Assembly: GCA_003640385.1 (NCBI GenBank) | Contig: RCAB01000168.1 | Location: forward strand, 57,248-121,247 | Direction: 5' to 3' | Origin: Setaria digitata | Lineage: Eukaryota; Nematoda; Chromadorea; Rhabditida; Setariidae | DNA length: 64,000 nt | In this document: piece by piece, positions 50,123-64,000 of the stretch | How the letters are laid out: every line of letters begins with the position of its first letter | Numbering within the stretch: the stretch's first letter is position 1 | Notes under the pieces: generated by a model | Databases searched by the model: none | The model's input: the letters and a program-made list of their open reading frames with translations, nothing else | Told to the model about the DNA's origin: nothing | Translations under genes and position numbers: made by a program

Positions 50123-50219
50123 CCGTTACTTCTGTTCAAAATTATCTGTGGGCTGTGAAAGTTGCCTGAGGACTAATATGGATATGCTATTATATAAGTA
50201 TCCATTCATTCCACTGTGA
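50123..50219 (+). CDS. Possible alternative last exon of the astacin gene
   Basis: After an AATTCCAG acceptor the sequence reads RYFCSKLSVGCESCLRTNM and ends PFIPL at a TGA (50217-50219). It is in the phase left by the exon 49488-49584, so it could replace the exon at 49752, which starts HLRYLCS; both share RY(L/F)CS. Cysteine content suits a secreted protein. No other support. Confidence 0.35.
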
Positions 50220-51391
50220 GTTTCAGAAATGACTGAAGCAAAAATGGAAGAAAATTATTATAGTTTAATTGATTAACCAAGTCACTTCTTTATTGATTGA
50301 ATTGTAAATTTGCTGATTAAATTAAATTATTCTTTAGCACTGGAATAATTTTTTTGTGTCATTTCGAAAAATTAATTTATGGTTCCTTTCTTTCATTTAC
50401 CTTCAAAATGAATGTTCAATGAAGTTACTAATAATCAAGCTTCTTTCTTGAAATCGCAACAGTGGCCTAACATTGAAAGTGATGCTACTGCAACTAATTT
50501 CATTTCAATTCATATCTTATCCAGTTGTAACGTCTCTAACAGCTTCTTAATAATAATTAGGTTTTAAATGCACTGAAATATATACAAAAATTTCAGACAG
50601 TTTAAAGGTTCAATCTTTTTGTACAGTATATTTGCTTTCACAAGTTGGAGCATTTTATCAATAAAAAAATCAATAAATCGTTATCACTGTTAAAAGTGAT
50701 TCGTAAAATTATTCGTATGCAAACTTCATTCATAAGCTTGGAAGCAGTTCTTTCAGCTCGGCAAATCTACTGGTCTGCTACTAACAATTTCATGCGGCCA
50801 AAACATTCTTCTCTAAAAAGTTTTCTAGACAAAATTATCCAGTAACTACTTAGTAGGCTAGAGTCTCGCTCGTTATCGGAATAAACCAAATAAATCACTT
50901 CACCAACAAAGCGGCCATGCACCATCAATCACCAAATGAATCATGAAAGAGCTCTCAGTGGGTCCGAGCCAGGTAAGTTTTCCCGTGTTGAGTCAAAGTA
51001 AGGCCACAGGCTCCACTCCGGTAATGTCCCTCCGTAAATTTCTTCAAGTCTCAGGTTTGCATCTATACGGTAAGTCGTACTTTACATGGGATTGTTTGAG
51101 CTTGCCACTTCATCTAAAGCTAAATACGACTAGACTGATGCTTATTTGATTAGTTTAGCAAATTCTTCATTATTTATTTGTATCACTTTTTACTTTGGAA
51201 ATGAGATCATATATGAATAAAATGTAAGAAATGGATAATAAATTAAATGGTTGGTGTATTTACTGATGGTTTTGTAAGAGGAACTATCTGACAGTAAAGA
51301 AGAATAAATCAGATCTTATTAGAAAAAGTGTCTTTGGTGTTATTTTATTTATTCGAGTAGTATGGAATAAAATATCATTTGGAATGTTTAA
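50220..51391. other. Intergenic region between the astacin and small heat-shock genes
   Basis: Two converging 3' flanks. A TTTATT on the plus strand near 51346 (AATAAA on the minus strand, about 45 bases past the stop) is a likely polyadenylation signal for the heat-shock gene. No gene recognised. Confidence 0.5.
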
Positions 51392-52418
51392 TTAATGATT
51401 AGTTCCTGTATGGCTTGAATTGGAATCACTACGTTTTATAGACTTCGATCGTTTTTCACTGAGGCTACGCATTTGGATTGGAATATTTCGTGTTGGAGTT
51501 ACTGGAGGAACATTCTTCTTCCGAGCATTTACTTCCAAAATACCATTTTCTAAAAGTTGTCATGATTTCCTCATTTAATTATGACTATCAATGCTTACCA
51601 TAATCATGCTAGATATTTATTGAAGTGATTAGTATTAATTACAACAGAGTGGATTCGTAAGATACCCTTTTAATCGATAGGAACAATTGTTACCAATTAC
51701 ATAATAGTTTATTATGATGTGCAACATAAGTATCATTATTTTTCACTTCTCGTTGTGCAAAGTGATATTGATTCTTAATATTAATTTAGTGTAGGAAAAC
51801 CTTTTAAGTGAGAAGTTAACGTAGCGTCATCCACGTCGTCAGGCAGCGTGAATCGACGTACGAAATGTCTTTCAATTAGACCATGTTGATCACGTTGCTG
51901 CTTTTGATGTCCTTCGATCGTTAATTCACCGTGTCGTAAGCTAACTTTCAAATCTTCTGGGCGAAACAGCGACACATCCATCTCCATCGCAAATTTTTCA
52001 GCATCATTCACAACCTTACTTGACGAAATTTTTATATTTGTTCACTTATGCTTCTTCAAGTATTCATCATCACTTCAAATAGTTGAAGTAAATGAAGAAT
52101 TTGAGAACCCCTTCATCGTAGTACATTCCTTGTCGGATTCGCATATTAAACTGAAGACTGAGAGAAAGGAAAATTTCAAATTTAAGAAAATGAAGACACT
52201 TGTCCAATAGAACTGCCGAAATTGCATTCACACGTTGCTGCATTTGTTAAACCGCTTGCCCAGCTCGTCCCGAGCTGTCGGTAGTGCTGCTCTAAACTAT
52301 GGAACAAGTTCTCGAACATTCGTCTGAGTGTTTCGTTGAAGGGCATGAAGTCCATGTCATTGAAGTACGGACGGCGAGTCCGAGACTGAAGGTCACGATG
52401 CTGCTCCGGTGGATTCAT
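51392..52418 (-). CDS. Small heat-shock protein (alpha-crystallin domain)
   Basis: ATP-independent chaperone that holds unfolding proteins. Three exons on the minus strand: 52418-52200, 52014-51801 and 51549-51392 (TAA), 196 residues. The N-terminal 70 residues are variable (MNPPEQHRDLQSR, then DMDFMPFNETLRRMFENLF). The alpha-crystallin domain spans exons 2 and 3: EKFAMEMDVSLFRPEDLKVS, HGELTIEGHQ, RHFVRRFTLPDDVD and NGILEVNARKK, with the consensus RxFxLP and the G-I-L motif. The C-terminal tail (VTPTRNIPIQ, Ser/Lys-rich) carries an IPI motif of the I-x-I type that in this family docks between subunits. A CTTAAG acceptor ends 13 bases before the ATG. Which worm paralogue it is I cannot tell. 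Confidence 0.94.
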
Positions 52419-52431
52419 CAGCAGAATGAGC

Positions 52432-54691
52432 CTTAAGCCGAGTACGATGTTCGATTATTTCAGCAGGTAAGATTAGAAAAAAAAAAATTTTTGGACGTAC
52501 TTTAGAAAATTAATTTCACAAAGACTTTTCTCAATTGATAATTTACCGCATCCTATTTAACCATATCTTAGTTTCATCTAAGAACATATCATTATAAGAT
52601 TGTCAACATTACTGACCAGAAATATAGTTCACGTTTTATTAACTGATTAATTTACCTCAAGATAAATGAAGCAACCAGTTAAAGCGAAGTAGTAATAACA
52701 AATGCTACACTGCACACGTTTCTTCTCATCTCTTCAATAACCTCTCATTCCATCGATGATTTGATCTTCATTGACACTATTTAAATTTTTTGAAATCTTC
52801 CATCAAAATAAAATGACAAGCATAGCAAAAGATTAAGCATTTAAAAGGAAAAAAGACCAACTGGAACATTAAATTATGACTTCATAACTAAATACTGACT
52901 GAAGTGAGCAGAAAACGAACAAATTAAACATTGTAGGATGTGAATATCATGGAAAGAACCGTGTGCAATTAATTCCTCACAATGTATAGTCCAAGCATCC
53001 CTTACTGCTCAAAAAATATTTCTCATGGAAAAATCCGGGAATGGAGTATTGGACTAGATAAAGCCATATGAATCTCAGGATTCTCAGAAGCACGACTACC
53101 TATAGCAAATTGAAGGAGGAGCAACTACGCGGTGCCAGCAGGTTTCGACAAACAGATTGACATCAAAAAGATTACACAACAATTTTAAAGTTAAAAAATC
53201 CAAGCGGAAAATTTTCTAAGACAAGAAAGCAAAGTGTTACCAAAAACTTCAGAATATTTTCAGAGATGAGAAAAATGCTTCCATACTTGCAGTAGATGTG
53301 CTTGCACAGACTAATCACTCGTTTAAATGACATTGCATCCGACTCTGATCCCTGCTCTGATTGCTTCTTAATCAGAAAGGTAAAAGTTCCACGATAGTAG
53401 CGTTCATACATAACTTGAGGAATCACCAGAACAGTGTCATTTCCTCCTTGAAAGCATTTATTCCCTATACTGTTACCGAACTAGACGCGTCGAAAATTTT
53501 AAAATAAGATGAAAGAAAGAACCACGACAATTTTTTATTCTAAACGTTTGAAAAATTGAAGCTCCAATATCTTCTTGACGAAAATCAGAAAGTTTAAATC
53601 AAACAACTAGGTGAATCATTCTTTGAAGAATGTGAGAGAAACAGTTTAACAATAAGGCATAAAAATAAAGAGTTAAGTAAAAATACGTAATTCTTATTAG
53701 GAATTCTTGGAACAAATAATTCTCGAAATGCAGAAAATCTAAGAAGGGAATAGACAGCATACCAATGTACTACAGAACTTTCATAAGTGGATCTGGAAAT
53801 GAAAATAGCATCTGCAGCATTATTTCTCTGACACATCGAAAAGAATACATGAATAAAAAATATGAAAGTGACGAACTTTCATGAAACGCATGGTTACCTG
53901 TGAATAAAAAAAGGCTTTTTGTGTAACAAGAAAGGTAATTGTCATCAAAAAATATTTGGTCGGAAATGGAATTAAATTCATTAATTAGAATAATTAAACA
54001 TGATAAGCGAAAAAAAAAACATATATCACACTTCAACACTGATAGCACCATCGAATAATATCTAATAAATGATCATATTCTTAAATTATTACCCTGCAGA
54101 TGAACCCCCCCCCCAAAAAAAAAAAGAAAAGAAAAAAAAGATTTCAAAAGTACTAAGTTTAATGAAACGGCTCAAGAATCCTAAATCTGTAAGTAAGACA
54201 ATACTATAATATATTACGGCTAAAATGTGCTGAACAGTAATTAAGTAATCCACTTCAAACTATACATTAACCCTTACTCATGCAGTTGACTTTCAACTAA
54301 GGATCAAGCAACAGACATTAAGGATGATCTAAAGTTCTACCATATAATCACACATTTTCGATGATTACGGATCGCCAATACAAATAAGATAAAGTTACAT
54401 TTACATCTTTTGGCTGAGATTACATATAAAATAAACTTGTCCATTTTAATCAGAGACCAAATTATTTCTTAATCCTACCTTTTCACGTAATACATTATTT
54501 GTACTCTATTGTGAAGATACTGCTAAGCAGTAATTAATAATCTCATCTAACCACCAGTTAACTGTCTCTTACTAGCACTTGTGCCAATGTTTCCTTAGTT
54601 GCCAGTAAGTTGTGACTCTTATTAACTAACAATTACTCACTTTTGAAATCTGAAACAAGTAAGCGTAATTTTCCCATAGAACATGCATAAA
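52432..54691. other. Region between the heat-shock and SLC19 genes, with possible minus-strand exons
   Basis: Mostly AT-rich; 54106-54140 has a C run followed by A runs. Coding-like minus-strand stretches occur at 53455-53283 and 53836-53700 (see next entry). Nothing else recognised. Confidence 0.45.
53283..53836 (-). CDS. Possible unrecognised gene, two minus-strand exon candidates
   Basis: Not recognised. One candidate (about 53455-53283) reads GGNDTVLVIPQVMYERYYRG, then TFTFLIKKQSEQGSESDA and MSFKRVISLCKHIYC, followed by a C-A-A|GTATGG-like donor region. A second, upstream on the minus strand (about 53836-53700), reads ADAIFISRSTYESSVVHWYA then VYSLLRFSAFRELF. Both look less random than the surrounding AT-rich DNA, but I could not join them, find a start, or name a family. 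They may be a gene remnant. Confidence 0.28.
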
Positions 54692-57600
54692 TTAGGATGA
54701 GGCTGAATAATCGGCGGAAATTGTTTGGGTGAGTGAATGCCGGCAAAATGCATCCTTTGAGAATCTATAGATAAGGATCACAACAAACATGATAGCAATC
54801 AGTGCGAAATAAGAACCGTAAACGAGGAACTGAAACGTATTTATATCCCACTTTCGTATTTCAATTATGTCGGTCGTTATTGAAAAAAATAGTTCACTTA
54901 TCCACTTCATTACTTATTTGCTGCGCCTCCCTCCCCTCCCTGCTTACCCTTGCTTACCTTAAAAGGTTGCCCTTCTCCGCAAATTCTCCATCACCTACAC
55001 TTAAGGACTACTTGCCATTGTATTTCTTGAGATCACTTGATATAGATCACAGCATATTTTCATCGAATGATAGTAGGTAACAAAATACCTGAGCTCGGAT
55101 GGATAACGAAAAGCCATGTTTGTCAGCCACTGCAAATGTAAGAACAGTTTGTAGAAATAAAGCCACGAAGGTATTCCAGCCAAATATTAGTCCATAGCTT
55201 GCAGAATCTAATTGCGTTGCTATATTCACACTAAAATCAAAACTGCCATTTAGATATATGAACAATGCTTTATGACCTGAAATATGAGTTCATCATTCGA
55301 ATATTTCTTCTGTCATACAGTAATTCCAATATTTAATTTAAAATAGTGATTCCATAAGTAGGAAGCCTAATAATCACAGCAGAGTGAGCAAGCACTTTAT
55401 GAGATGCATTGCTAAAGCTTCAAACAGAGTTGAAGGAAAATGCCTTGAAAATGGATGAATAAAGTTCACATATCAATTGAGTGTCCAGGGATATTTATCA
55501 AGAATGCAATTCAGAATTAGAGATAGGAATGAAACAAACCTTGCAACCGTTATCAGTAGATGATAAACTGTTATAACGACGACATAAAGTATGTAAGAGA
55601 CGTAAACGACTTCCGTTTGAGACATGATAGCGAGGAGAAGCGAGAGAAGCGTCGATGTGATAAGCAGTACGTATTCACCCCGTCTTGTCCAATTCACATT
55701 CATATACTGTACCAAAAAACTTATCAATGCTCCTGCAATAACTTTGAAACACTTTCATTCTTCCTCTCCATTACGTTGGTTACCTCAGTTATCTCATTTC
55801 TTTTGGTACTCGCTCCAATGCAAACATTGCCAATCGTTAGGAGGTACGGTATATCGAATGGTGTTAGTGGAAAAAGTAAGAGATAAAAACAAACAGATAA
55901 ACAACCGATAAAAGTGTTAGCACATTCGGTGATACCATTGTAAGTGTCGGAATATGTTTGCATTGTAGCCCATAATGTTTGTACATAGTTCATAACCTTA
56001 AATGTCGAGAAACTGTAAAAGAAAGTGAGGCTTTGAACAAAGTCATCAAACCCTCTGACTCTTCTCAATTATTAGCCATAAACAGGGTAATTCACACAAC
56101 CTGAAAAATACCGCAGCTAGTTAGCGCCCACCAAATGCTCCACTTCAGAACAGTTTCGTTCCGCTTGAAAATTTTGAAATGATGTAAAATAGAGCGAAAA
56201 TATGCAGCGATTGCATCGTCACTGTATGGCAGATTTGTATCCAGAGTTGCTCTAAAGTGAAGAAAAAGCATGAAGGGAGATGCTGATCAAATGGGAAGTT
56301 AAGGTAAAGTAAAGAAGTGCATTGAGATATACTGCCATTGTTTACCTTTCTTCAGAATTCCGCTCGTCATTTTTCACCTCTTCTTCATAACTTTCCGAAA
56401 TGTGAGAAACTTTGGATTCACTTCCAACAGTCTCAGTGCCAACTCTGTTATCAATTCTCTTAGACGGTATCGATGGAAGAATAGCGGCAATTAAGAGGAC
56501 TACACAGATTGAACCGAATGATATCTGAAGAAGCAACAATTGGTAATTAAAAACAATCGGTAAAAATAGATGCTAAACAAATTTATTTCTGAACAAACCT
56601 CATATTGAAATATTTTAAAAGAAAAGTTCAATTCAATTTTTAAACCAAATTTAGTTTAATATTCTATAAAAGTGATTATGTTCAAATTTAATGATGTTAA
56701 AATACTGTAATTTCAGAAACGGAGAACTATTTCGAATCACAATTTCTAAATATATTTATTTGTACTAGAATGATGTGAAGAGTAATATAATACTTCAAAT
56801 GACGTGAAATCAGCAGAATCGAGAAATAATAAAATTTGGTGGAAAGGACTCTTCACACCGAAAACAGTATTTATGAGTGAAGGAACAATTAAAAGAATGT
56901 TGAATTACTTGATTTAAGAGAAGATATGATCCATACTGAAATGATATAAGAAACTGAGCAAGACCAAAAGCGCAAAATTTTCCAACTAAGGCAGCAGCTC
57001 GTATGTAAGATGTGATGAGTTTATAGTGCTTCTGTTTCACTACTGCATACATATATGAATAATACGCGATTTCAGCAGCTGACGATATTCCTGCAATTAC
57101 ATAATGAGCTTCAGATTCCCAGTAATAGGTTTCGAGATTTCAGTACAAATCTCGATTGTTTTCAGCAAAATTTACTCTCTTATGTGCCCGATGTGGATTT
57201 TCGGCATGTCAACGACTGAGAATTTCGAGCACAGATTCCAATGAAACCATCTACTGCATTTTATGCACCAACACTACTAAAGGTCAAAGCTTGTTCAGGA
57301 CAGGCAAGTACTGTCACTATATGAATTATGGAATAATTTACCGAAAAGAATTTGCATTATCTGCATGTGCCGCACAGTTTGACCCCATAAAAGCAGTGCC
57401 CAAGTGCCAAACAAACAGGCAGCCTCCAATATGATAACAGGCTTGTACCGTAAAATATCAGTCAAGAAAAATATTGGCACCTGCAAAGGAGCAAGTTTTA
57501 AATCAGTTTATGCATTTTTTTCTCCTTGGTAGACCCTCGCTTTCTTCATCAGTACTTATCAACAACCTGCTACGATTGAAAGCGTTGAAAGGAAAGTGGT

Positions 57601-57900
57601 AAATTTAAAATCAAGTGGTTTAATCAAATTCGAAAATATGAAAGAACGATAATTTATAGTTTACTTCCATAATGAATTCTCTACTAGAACTACTTTTCCA
57701 ACAGAAACGAAACATACTAGAAAGAATAAGTACGAGTAGGTCCAGAAGGGGTAAATTTCACTGTACAGTTCGACATCTGTTAAATTCTTGAAGGAGGAAA
57801 TAAGGTAAGGCGTAAGGAAAGGTGTTGCTGGTCGGAACTCTTTCACTATTCCATAGGCACATATAAGGACTGCTGTCGCTTTCCAGTGCATATTATTCAT
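54692..57900 (-). CDS. SLC19 family folate/thiamine-type transporter
   Basis: Major-facilitator-type carrier of the reduced folate/thiamine family; substrate cannot be told from sequence alone. Nine exons on the minus strand: 57900-57718, 57480-57342, 57090-56909, 56524-56346, 56251-56101, 55996-55906, 55732-55540, 55230-55089 and 54829-54692, phases all agree, 465 residues. Family blocks: VLICAYGIVKEFRPATPFLT, PYLISSFKNLT, FWTYSYL, VPIFFLTDILRYKPVIILEA, and the segment SAAEIAYYSYMYAVV, then WWALTSCGIFQ and ASYGLIFGWNTFVALFLQTV. A hydrophilic, acidic central loop (exon 4, SESYEEEVKNDERNSEE) separates the two halves of about six helices, as expected. A TTTTCAG acceptor ends 15 bases before the ATG (exon start 57915). 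Worm homologues are named folt; I do not assign a number. Confidence 0.93.
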
Positions 57901-57915
57901 ATATCAGTGATAAAC

Positions 57916-59546
57916 CTGAAAATCAGAATTAACAGAGAGCTGAACAAGGGGAAATTTATACGACCATCTGCTGCTTCATGAATCGGAAGAATTTACTGCC
58001 AGCATCGAAGGAATCAGAGGCGAAGAATCTTTTCACCTCTTATCTCACTCGCCCTCATCAGGTTTACGGAGCACTTCACTTCGGATTCCTCATCCTTTCA
58101 AGTTTCACGAATTCTAGACAAGACGGATCAACTTCACGCAAGGTCAACCCAGTGCGGGAATTTTTTTTTTCCTTTTCTGATAGTAACTGTAATTGTAATG
58201 GAAAATAAGCACGTCACAACATGGTGGGGATGAAGAATGCTCACTACGTAATTGTGCTGGTAATAGAAAGAAAGAAATACTAGAGCTATCAGACAAGAAT
58301 TATGTTGAGCAGGAGGGAGAAAGGATACATCGGGGATAGAGGTAACACGCACAACTCGAGAGTGAGAATGATAAGACGTAAATGTGGAATAACGTGGACG
58401 TGGAATGAGCTGAGTCGGAAGTGAACGAGGAAGGGAGGATGTTTTACTTCCTCAAAAACGAGCCTTTTCGTTTGCTTTTATAATTCTCAATAATTTCTAA
58501 TCTTTGGTTTCTCTGAAAGCGCTCATAATGGGACACTTAAACCGAGAGATCAAGTAAAGCTATTATCACGTTGAAGCATCACGCGTTGACTGGCATCTTA
58601 ATCGTCAGCAGGTCCGATCGACTATGAAACGCAGTAGTGAACGTGAAGTTAACGTCAATAGATCATAAGTCCGAATGACGGAGTCCGCAGAGGTTTTCCT
58701 CCAAAGTGTGAGACCTCGGAGCCTTCTACTTAGGACCTATCTGCAGTAATGAGCCCTAATTAATTTGAGTCTAAAATTATATTGCATGACTCGATTTTAC
58801 TTGTGCTTTGACGCAACTAATGACATATTCAATTTTCAAAGTTCTGCAATTCTCTGTCAAATCACTTCTATTACGAATTCAAAATGCCTCAGCCACATTT
58901 AAGTCGGATCCATCAAAACGTAATATACGACTGACCCATTTAAAGAAGAGCACAGATGAACATCATTCACATTGAAGAATTCTACGTAATTCACGCACTC
59001 ACGTTCACGCCACTTCGCACTACATCGACCCTAACTTATATCCTTCCAGCAACGTCACGCGAAATCAGCGTTTAAGTCCGAAACGTATGAAGAATTTGCG
59101 TTCACACTGAGAAGTATCCGAAGAACCCAGCGTGACCTAGCACAATCCTCACCGATCATCCGTACACAGTTGATCTGTAGTTTTCACAGTGACCTGATTG
59201 GTGGTAGGACTAATGTAAGCCAAGTTTAGCAACCTCAGAGGAAGGAAGGTGAAGTTGAGGACGGGAAGGTGGTTTATTGTAGTCTGTCCCTCTCTCTGTC
59301 TTTCCCTTTCTTTCTCGATTTTTTCTTTGCTTCCATTGTTTTTCTTGAACAACTTCTTCCTCCTACCTCGATATGATTGTTCGGAAGCAAGGGAATGAGT
59401 ATTTGGAGTATAAGTCTCGTCTAGTTATCAATTCCGATGAATCCAGCATATCCGAGAAGCTGGTTTAAAATTTCTCTTGTTTATTCTCATTTTCACAAGG
59501 TTGGCGTAATCTGTATTGAAAGGGGTTTCTCTTTTGTGATTTGCAG
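57916..59546. other. Divergent upstream region of SLC19 and RPN11
   Basis: Between two diverging genes, so it should hold both promoters. Short open frames on both strands (57978-58208, 58352-58134, 59352-59149) show no domain or splice support. 58560-59120 is locally less AT-rich with many ACGT/CACG words. No TATA-like element or other named motif could be fixed with confidence. Confidence 0.45.
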
Positions 59547-61385
<1,839 letters not shown>

Positions 61386-63172
61386 TAATGTTTTATTCCT
61401 TAAGTGCCAACAGTGGGTCAAACCATTTCGAGTAGAGCAAATCGACTTTAATTTTTTAATAACATCTTTTATCCAGGATTTTTGGAGGAATAGGAAATGG
61501 GTTTAAAATATGAGTATTGTCTTACTGTGTTCTCCCCTTCTTTTTAGCGTACTCATCTTATATGTAACATTCTGAAAACTAACGAGATTGGTCCTTTTTT
61601 TGCTGGTTGCTATAGGAGTTCAGTAATATCAATAACTAAGAACAAACTGGCATAGGAAACAAATAACGTGGAGCTGTTCTAATAAGGAACAATGTTGAAG
61701 TAGTCGTGGGTCTAATAAGATTTGGTAAGATAGGTCTAGTTGTGACAGAGCTGCGAATTGTGTTCTTTTTTGTTGTCCTTTTCATATCTGTTCGGACAAC
61801 ATTTTGTTTTTTATTGGATTATTTTATGAATTTTATGTTTCTGATCGGTAAATTGTTTGTTCTAGTCCCTCACATTACATTTCTTTGTTCTCATCACTAC
61901 TTTTGCCAGTAATACTTTTAATCTAAACACAGTGTCATTAAGACAGTTCCTTACCATTCGCAAGAATGTTTTCGTGCACGACTAAAACTTCTTTGTCCTT
62001 CCACTTGAAATGCGTGGTCATGAAAGTTTTTCGACTGCCCTGTATGTTTTAACAGAGGTATGTTTTAAAGCTTGCTTTCGGTGTGATGATTGATATTCGG
62101 AGATCCAGTTTTTTTCGTAAAGAATTGATGGGACTCGAGTTATATAGTTTATAAGCTGGTTGAAGATGGAGCAAGTCGTGAAGAGAACGGTTACTTGGTT
62201 GCCACAGTCTACAATCTTCACTCGTATTTCGTTTATAAATGCTGGGCTGGAGGATCATTCACGCTGTTGCCATCTGATTTTATTGGTTTGGTCAACTGAT
62301 AATCCCAGGTTTGCACGTTTTTCTATTTACCGTTGAGTTAGTAACATGCAGAGAGTACGAATTCATCGTAATACGCTGTCAGTTCGTTTTGCTGTAAGTA
62401 GAAGGGTTGAGTGTATAAAATGAAACTGCTTTCGACATTGGTAAGAGATGCTCTCCTACTTTGAATATTATAAATATTACTGTATCAAAATACTCGGGGT
62501 GTTATGTGTCATACGGTATACATTAAGAGTATTGCATGTAAAGTTATTTTTGATATCCGTACTATTATGCAGGTAATTCTAGCAACAATTCTCTGTCTGT
62601 TTTGACAGGTTGTTTTAAGTGAGATTTCAAGAATCAGTCAAATATTGGAGGAAAACTTTCTCTCCTGCACATTATCTCATCTAAATCATGTGCCAATGTA
62701 CTCGGAAATTAACATTTGCAGCAGTGCTAGTACTGTTTTTCACCATTCAACAAGTCCATCATAATGTAAAAGCCGCCGATTCTCCTTTCCCAAATTCCAG
62801 CTTGATTCGAATTTGTTTTTATTTGTAGCATCTTTGTGTCGTTTAGTGTTAAGAATCATATTTCAATAAATTTGTTGGAAATTCGGGAAGTAAACGGTAT
62901 TCCGTACATGCTCGTTTTTGTAATAGGATGATGTGCTTGGTTATACCAAATGTTTAATAAATTTTCTGGTTTTTAGATTCCGTCATAATTATAGATAAAA
63001 AGTGAGGCCATGCATCATGGAGAAGCGGTCTATCAAAGGTTGTAAAATGAATAACTGAATGTTATGGCCGAGTTCATTCGTAGGATTAATTATATTGCCA
63101 ATGAAAACTGCAAATATCTGTTGTTGTTGTATGGAAATTTGTGATAAAGGATATATATGCATCTATTCTTAC
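61386..63172. other. 3' flank of RPN11 and intergenic sequence
   Basis: No exon recognised on either strand. An AATAAA occurs near 62866, rather far from the RPN11 stop. Mostly AT-rich with moderate open frames that have no similarity I can name. Confidence 0.5.
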
Positions 63173-63408
63173 TCAATTTAGTCTAAAATCAAAATGAATT
63201 TTTATCTCTACGCAATCCTCAGACACGCCAAGTTGCTCCAGTATAAATTTTTCGGCCTGTTCTGAGAAATGACCTTAAAACAATGTTGTTGTCAAGCATC
63301 CTACAATTGTCAACTGAAAAATCCCCAAATCCTTTACAAACTTACTGTTGTGGAAACTATTGGTGATGGGAAATATAGAACCAATTTCAGCAATGATATC
63401 CTCAAAAC
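63173..63408 (-). CDS. 3' end of an unrecognised minus-strand gene
   Basis: Two exons fit together: about 63400-63346 (DIIAEIGSIFPITNSFHN) with donor GTAAG, and 63273-63173 (SHFSEQAEKFILEQLGV, then SEDCVEIKIHFDFRLN and TGA). The phases match across an intron of 72 bases with a TTTTAAG acceptor. The upstream boundary near 63400 (TTTTGAG) is weak and no further exon was found before the window edge. Composition is clearly protein-like; the family is not recognised. Confidence 0.42.
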
Positions 63409-64000
63409 GGTAAATTCACGACTTAATCTCATCGCACTTTTCATGTAGACCGCCGTTTAAGCAGTGAGATTCCTATTTATAACCATTAAATCCAAACATA
63501 TTATTCGTCCCCATTAGAAGAAAATGGTTGTTAAAAAGGTACTTTTTTTAATACATTTTATTTCAAATATTACTCACTTTGTTGGAGAAATTTGTAATTC
63601 ATTTTGCTTTAAATATGCTAACGTGAAGAATTTTACCGTGACACAGTATAGACGAGAAAAATGATAATGTTAGGACAGCCAATAGCAATAATTCACTTAT
63701 TTCCTTTTGTATCTTCTCCTTAGTAATCTCCTTTCCTAAAGAAATTTAATTCAAGTATTGCAGGGGAATGATATGTTATCCACTCTTCAGCGTGATTGTA
63801 GTATTTTATTCAAATTCAAATACAACAAATCATCTGTGAAATAATTGGAAACTGACGCCCCGAACACTTGAAAAGCAAATTCCTGAAGTTATCAAGAACC
63901 ACATTTTGAAAAATCTAAAATTCTAACCCGTCAGTTCAAAAAATGAAATGAAATTCCAGGAGCATTATAATGCTGATTATTCCCTTACTGATTATCAGCA
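63409..64000. other. Right edge of the window, no gene recognised
   Basis: AT-rich. It may be an intron or upstream part of the unidentified minus-strand gene whose 3' end is at 63173-63408. Confidence 0.4.

Noticed and set aside
57978..58208. 76-codon plus-strand open frame between SLC19 and RPN11
   Set aside because: No domain, no splice sites, and it sits in the divergent promoter region.

Overview
The window is AT-rich animal nuclear DNA and most likely comes from a nematode. Genes have many small exons with GT..AG introns, several start codons lie 9-25 bases after a TTTCAG-like acceptor (as expected for spliced-leader trans-splicing), and the genes include an astacin/EGF/CUB/TSP1 protease of the nematode NAS type. 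A filarial or other spirurid worm fits the composition and intron density; that is inference, and the species is not settled here.

Layout, left to right. 1-9987 (+): a BET bromodomain protein (BRD4-like), entering from the left edge, with two bromodomains, an ET domain, a Ser/acidic tract and a BRD4-type C-terminal motif. 13376-20214 (+): an endosomal Na+/H+ exchanger of the NHE6/7/9 group. 21532-23028 (-): mitochondrial ATPase inhibitor IF1. 27282-27524 (-): a small basic UPF0390 protein. 28547-30821 (-): COQ4. 31358-31902 (-): the DNL-type zinc finger escort of mitochondrial Hsp70. 33674-37081 (-): a CPEB RNA-binding protein, with a 9-copy 78-bp minisatellite just upstream. 39838-41044 (+): RAMP4/SERP1. 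43285-49905 (+): the NAS astacin protease. 51392-52418 (-): a small heat-shock protein. 54692-57900 (-): an SLC19 folate/thiamine-type carrier. 59562-61385 (+): proteasome lid deubiquitinase RPN11/PSMD14. At 63173-63408 (-) there is the 3' end of a gene I do not recognise.

The genes do not form one pathway. IF1, COQ4 and DNLZ are all mitochondrial, lie on the same strand and sit within about 10 kb; COQ4 and DNLZ are about 0.5 kb apart and could share a promoter. All other genes are ordinary eukaryotic housekeeping or developmental genes.

The most interesting signal is in the BET gene. Two adjacent exons, each exactly 120 bases, in the same phase and separated by a 47-base intron, both encode the second half of bromodomain 1, including the acetyl-lysine-binding Asn. 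One copy has a BD1-like BC loop and the other a BD2-like BC loop. This looks like a mutually exclusive exon pair that would swap reader specificity. Other points of note are a 38-base-arm hairpin in an IF1 intron, the His-rich in-frame minisatellite upstream of CPEB, a GC-AG intron in the exchanger, and a probable 10-base microexon and alternative last exon in the astacin gene. Exon coordinates are read by eye from splice motifs, reading phase and family resemblance; no alignment or transcript data were available.
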